The notes below the pieces were generated by a model. It was given only the letters and a program-made list of their open reading frames with translations, made no database searches and was not told the DNA's origin. This document shows positions 38,537 through 42,031 of a DNA stretch of 42,031 nucleotides, piece by piece. Each line of letters starts with the position of its first letter. The stretch's first letter is position 1. The stretch covers positions 1 through 42,031 of the forward strand of contig URMF01000030.1 of the NCBI GenBank assembly GCA_900548855.1. Direction: 5' to 3'. A program made the translations under genes and the position numbers. This stretch comes from an uncultured Eubacteriales bacterium. GTDB lineage: Bacteria > Bacillota > Clostridia > Lachnospirales > Lachnospiraceae.

Positions 38537-39610
38537 TCAAAACATTTCCATCATATTTATACTTGCAAAATCATCAAGTGGAAACTTTACTGGTTTCCCT
38601 GTTTTCTGACTCTTATAAATTGCTAAAACCATCTCCAATGCATTTCTTCCAGCAACCGCATCCACATAGGGTTTACGATTATTTTTTATCGCATCTATCA
38701 TATCTGCAAAAAGACTGGTATGACCATTACCATAAACATTGCTAGTTGCCTCTTGAAAACCTTTATTTCCCTGATCCTCTTCACCTTCATCTGTAAAATC
38801 CCATACATCAATATTATTAGTGGAACCCCCCCCTATTTTAACAGTACCTTTTTCACCAAACACATATAAAACCTCTTCTAGATTCTGTGGATACACATTA
38901 GTGGTACCTTCAATAGTAGCAATAGCACCATTCTTAAACTTTACCACTGCCATTCCAATATCTTCTGTTTCTAAATAATCATGAAACTGTTGTCGGATCT
39001 GCCCATATACTTCTTCTACTTCATCACCAAATGTCCACCTCAACAAATCAATTCCATGAATACACTGGTTCATTAAGCATCCTCCATCCTGTTCCCAAGT
39101 TCCTCTCCATGGTGCTTGCATATAATAATCCCGATTCCGATTCCATCGAATATGAATAGAGCCATGCGACAATCTTCCAAATCTTCCTTTTTCCAAAGCA
39201 CTTCTCATTTTCTGAACAGCAAGATTAAATCTGTTCTGATGACAAACACACACCTTAATCCCCTTTTCCTTAGAACAAGCAATAATTTCATTGGCATCTT
39301 GCATGCTCATTGCCATCGGTTTTTCTATGATTACATGAATATTGTGAGTAATACAATATAAGGCAATTTCAGCATGTAAACCACTCTCCGTAGCAATGCT
39401 GACTAATTCGATATCATTTTCTGCAATCATCTTTTTATAATCTGTGTAACGCCCTATAAATTCATTATTGGACAAATCATGTTTCGTTAAAAGCTGTTCC
39501 ATATGTTGTACGTCAATATCGCACACAGCAACAATATTTAAGTTATTGTTTACCGCCGCCTTAATATGATTTGTAGAAATTCTTCCACATCCAATTAGTG
39601 CATATTTCAT
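38537..39610 (-). CDS. wbpB: WbpB-type nucleotide-sugar 3-dehydrogenase (Gfo/Idh/MocA family)
   Basis: The 357-residue oxidoreductase has an N-terminal NAD fold KYALIGCGRISTNHI (2-16), the EKP motif (96-98) and a Gfo/Idh/MocA C-terminal domain with HGSIHIRWNRNRDYY and GGCLMNQCIHGIDLLRW. In WbpA-B-E-D clusters it oxidises C3 of UDP-GlcNAcA before transamination by WbpE. GAGGGGTATGGTT gives proper spacing only for the ATG at 39610, not for the ATG two codons earlier. It is 16 bases from the next gene. The family is broad; the role is taken from context. Confidence 0.83.
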   Translation of the reverse strand: MKYALIGCGRISTNHIKAAVNNNLNIVAVCDIDVQHMEQLLTKHDLSNNEFIGRYTDYKKMIAENDIELVSIATESGLHAEIALYCITHNIHVIIEKPMAMSMQDANEIIACSKEKGIKVCVCHQNRFNLAVQKMRSALEKGRFGRLSHGSIHIRWNRNRDYYMQAPWRGTWEQDGGCLMNQCIHGIDLLRWTFGDEVEEVYGQIRQQFHDYLETEDIGMAVVKFKNGAIATIEGTTNVYPQNLEEVLYVFGEKGTVKIGGGSTNNIDVWDFTDEGEEDQGNKGFQEATSNVYGNGHTSLFADMIDAIKNNRKPYVDAVAGRNALEMVLAIYKSQKTGKPVKFPLDDFASINMMEMF

Positions 39611-39639
39611 AACCATACCCCTCTTTATTTCTCTATCAT

Positions 39640-40953
39640 TTATAACACTTCTACATTGTCCCGTTGCAAAACATGTTTCATAACATTTTTGGTATCAAAA
39701 ACCGCTTTAGCATTCTTCTGTACCATTTCATAATCTACATTTGTATGCGCAGTTGTAATCATAACCAGATCATATCTCTGAACTACCTGTGCATTTAGCT
39801 CTGTCAGACTCCGATGCCATTCACCATGATCTTTATATTCTGAAATCCATGAATCAAAATAATCCACCTCCGCCTGATTTTTTTTCAACTCATTAATCAC
39901 ACGAATGGCCGGACTTTCCCGATAATCATCAATATCCTGTTTGTATGCCACTCCAAGAACTAATATTTGGGAGCCACATAACGGCTTCTTAAAACGGTTG
40001 AGAATTTTTTCCACACGCTCCACACAATATTCCGGCATTCTGTCATTAATCATCATAGCGCTTTCAATCATAGAGGTATGAAAACCATATTCCCTTGCTT
40101 TCCATGACAAATAATACGGATCCAGTGGAATACAGTGCCCGCCAAGCCCCGGTCCCGGATAAAATGCCTGAAAACCATATGGTTTTGTTTTTGCCGCCTC
40201 AATTACTTCCCATACATCTATCTCCATCTTATTACATAACATAGATAATTCATTGACTAAAGCAATATTAACATTTCTGTATGTATTTTCCAGAATTTTT
40301 TCCATCTCTGCAATTTCTGGTGAAGATACCTCCAATACATCTCCCTCTAATACTGTCCGGTACATTGCGGCTGCTACTTCCGTCGCATCTTTTCCAATTC
40401 CGCCTACTACTTTAGGCGTATTTTTTGTTTTGTAGATAAGGTTTCCAGGATCGACCCGTTCCGGAGAAAAAGCCAGATAAAAATCCTTTCCACATTTCAA
40501 ACCTGTCCCATTCTCCAAAATCGGCATAATCAACTCTTTCGTCGTTCCCGGATAAGTAGTAGATTCTAAAACAACTAATGTATCCTTTTTTAAATATTTT
40601 GCAATCTCCTCTGCTGAAGACCTTACATAAGATATATCCGGCTGCTGATGAGAATCAAGAGGAGTGGGAACACAAATAGCAACAAAATCCACCTCACGGA
40701 TAAACCCAAAATCATTCGTTGCAGTGAGCGTACCTTCCTGCACCAGTTTCCTTAAATCCGAATCAACAACATCACCAATATAATTTTCTCCTTGATTTAC
40801 TTTATCCACCTTACTCTGTTGAACATCAAAGCCAATTGTGCGAAATCCTGCCTTCGCTTTTTCCACTGCCAAAGGAAGACCTACATAACCTAGGCCTACT
40901 ACTCCTACAACTATTTCCCTATTTTCTATTTTTTTTAATAATTTTTGCTTCAT
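39640..40953 (-). CDS. wbpA: UDP-N-acetylglucosamine 6-dehydrogenase (WbpA type)
   Basis: The 437-residue UDP-glucose/GDP-mannose dehydrogenase family enzyme has GVVGLGYVGLPLAVEKA (17-33), CVPTPLD (94-100), Lys219 in EMEKILENTYRNVNIA, the catalytic Cys274 in PGLGGHCIPLDPYYL, and VLGVAYKQDIDDYRESPA in the C-terminal domain. It oxidises the C6 hydroxyl of UDP-GlcNAc to a carboxylate with two NAD, the first step toward diacetamido-uronic acids. The subgroup (WbpA/Tuad-like versus UDP-glucose) is inferred from motif details and the adjacent WbpB/E genes. GAGGTGATTAT precedes the ATG. Confidence 0.88.
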   Translation of the reverse strand: MKQKLLKKIENREIVVGVVGLGYVGLPLAVEKAKAGFRTIGFDVQQSKVDKVNQGENYIGDVVDSDLRKLVQEGTLTATNDFGFIREVDFVAICVPTPLDSHQQPDISYVRSSAEEIAKYLKKDTLVVLESTTYPGTTKELIMPILENGTGLKCGKDFYLAFSPERVDPGNLIYKTKNTPKVVGGIGKDATEVAAAMYRTVLEGDVLEVSSPEIAEMEKILENTYRNVNIALVNELSMLCNKMEIDVWEVIEAAKTKPYGFQAFYPGPGLGGHCIPLDPYYLSWKAREYGFHTSMIESAMMINDRMPEYCVERVEKILNRFKKPLCGSQILVLGVAYKQDIDDYRESPAIRVINELKKNQAEVDYFDSWISEYKDHGEWHRSLTELNAQVVQRYDLVMITTAHTNVDYEMVQKNAKAVFDTKNVMKHVLQRDNVEVL

Positions 40954-41026
40954 ATAATCACCTCATCATAATTCTTCTGCAATCAAATTTTCTTTTATAG
41001 TATCTTTCCTATGCAAATGCGGCCAA

Positions 41027-42031
41027 TCAACTGTTTTTATAATAATCTACCACTCTTTCTAAAATAACATCCCATGTATATTTTTCACTTGCATATTCTC
41101 GCATTTCATTAATATAGAAAGCATGCTTTTTAATCCTATTGTAAAAATTAATAATCTCTTCCATATTTAATGCAGAACTATCATTTGAAACCTTTAAAAC
41201 ATAATCCTCTTCTCCTGTAAAGCCACGATCTTCATACCCATAAATAAATGGAATACCTCTCGCACAATAATCCCCCGATTTAATTGGAGCTGCTGAAATT
41301 ATATTTTTTTTATATAACCCCAATACTCCGATTGCAATATCCGCCTCGTCATACTGTCGATTCAATTCTTCGCCTTCTAAACGCCCACAAAATTTGACAT
41401 GTTCATGCAATTTGTATCGTTCTACCAATTCTCTGTATTTATCAGATTCCCCTCCTTCTCCAACTAACCGAAAAATAATATTTTGTATCCCACCGTTCGC
41501 ATAATAGTCTGCGAGACCTTCTATCACTCTTTCATACCCATGCCATTTACTCATACTTGCTACAGCTATTAAAACAATCGTTCCGTCCGGTTTTCTAATA
41601 TTATGTATTGGATACTCATCTAAATCAGCGCCATTAACTAATGGTATACACGGAATCCCAAAAACCAAATCAAGATCCGAATATGTTGTACATTTTTCTA
41701 TATAATAAACCAGTTGCTCTCTATAGTACCGATCCTCCACCTTCACTCTATTATTGGAAATTTCTCCATCATAAGGTATCGTTGGAAATTCCAATATAGT
41801 TATAACATTCTTTTTCTTTAATTCCCTTACAAACTCTATAAACCATTTGTCAGATAAGGCATAACGAATATAAGATTTTGAAATCTCATATTTATGTACC
41901 CACTCCAAAATCCAATGATTACATTCTTTCCTCGTAATTGCTAACTCTTTCTCCAATATTTTTCCATCCAACATCAGCTTGAGTTTCCGCAAACTGCAAT
42001 CCCAAAATGAATATAGCTTCCCAGAGTGCCA
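41027..42031 (-). CDS. Glycosyltransferase, GT4-like, 5' end beyond the window
   Basis: 334 residues are visible; the frame is open to the window edge, so the start is missing. The C-terminal donor half is clear: LIAVASMSKWHGYERVIEGL, FRLVGEGGE, HVKFCGRLEGEELNRQYDEA, IKSGDYCARGIPFIYG, as in GT4 enzymes that hold the nucleotide sugar. Expected to add one sugar to the lipid-linked repeat unit at the cytoplasmic membrane face. The TTG at 41992 could pass for a start but falls inside the 54-base terminal repeat, and coding continues upstream of it. Confidence 0.8.
   Translation of the reverse strand, partial: WHSGKLYSFWDCSLRKLKLMLDGKILEKELAITRKECNHWILEWVHKYEISKSYIRYALSDKWFIEFVRELKKKNVITILEFPTIPYDGEISNNRVKVEDRYYREQLVYYIEKCTTYSDLDLVFGIPCIPLVNGADLDEYPIHNIRKPDGTIVLIAVASMSKWHGYERVIEGLADYYANGGIQNIIFRLVGEGGESDKYRELVERYKLHEHVKFCGRLEGEELNRQYDEADIAIGVLGLYKKNIISAAPIKSGDYCARGIPFIYGYEDRGFTGEEDYVLKVSNDSSALNMEEIINFYNRIKKHAFYINEMREYASEKYTWDVILERVVDYYKNS
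41978..42031 (-). repeat. 54-bp terminal inverted repeat, right copy
   Basis: Exact reverse complement of bases 1-54. Here it encodes WHSGKLYSFWDCSLRKLK in frame with the glycosyltransferase, so this copy is the native gene context. Confidence 0.95.

Overview
The window reads as chromosome of a low-GC, strictly anaerobic, spore-former-related Clostridia, most likely a Lachnospiraceae. This rests on a transketolase split into two genes, rubrerythrin, a DegV protein, an S-box (SAM-I) riboswitch on metK, a SPOCS/LysM protein, a SleB-type hydrolase, a YwmB-like protein, strong AGGAGG ribosome sites and frequent TTG/GTG starts. Species assignment is inference; no rRNA or tRNA gene was seen.

Left half (about 200-20200) is housekeeping: a rhodanese, a 3'-truncated nitroreductase relic, split transketolase, a small membrane protein, rubrerythrin, a HAD phosphatase, DegV, a soluble PAS/hybrid histidine kinase, metK under a riboswitch, an HD-GYP protein, a SPOCS-LysM protein, a PrcB-like lipoprotein, a SleB-type hydrolase, a phosphoribosyltransferase-like protein, an unlisted 36-residue membrane peptide, the sppA-RDD-ywmB operon and a lone acyl-CoA carboxyltransferase.

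Middle (about 20300-29130) is the least ordinary part. A minus-strand run encodes an ABC ATPase that has lost its Walker A lysine and catalytic glutamate, a six-helix ABC-2 type permease, a 750-residue anchored surface protein, a WHH-type nuclease-like protein and an MptE/Maf-like DUF115 protein. Divergent to it are a single-pass membrane protein and a secreted protein with two X2/Ig-like repeats. The two large surface proteins on opposite strands appear to share one beta-rich domain marked by an I-D-P-Q motif, so the two halves may be one surface-display or fibre system. This is the best candidate for something undescribed.

Right half (about 29130-42031) is a minus-strand glycan cluster. It encodes a UDP-GlcNAc to UDP-2,3-diacetamido-glucuronate route (WbpA, WbpB, WbpE and an LpxD-fold N-acyltransferase) with a decayed WbpI-type 2-epimerase between two of the genes. 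It also encodes a 4-amino-4,6-dideoxy sugar branch (LegB, LegC, NeuD/PglD-like acetyltransferase), a sugar-1-phosphate nucleotidyltransferase, two glycosyltransferases and an SGNH-type protein with an added Rossmann module. A foldback MITE-like element with flanking direct repeats sits inside this operon.

The first and last 54 bases are perfect inverted copies of one another. They lie inside the 5' part of the last glycosyltransferase gene, so the window is bounded by an inverted repeat: either an assembly-graph boundary or a real inversion site.
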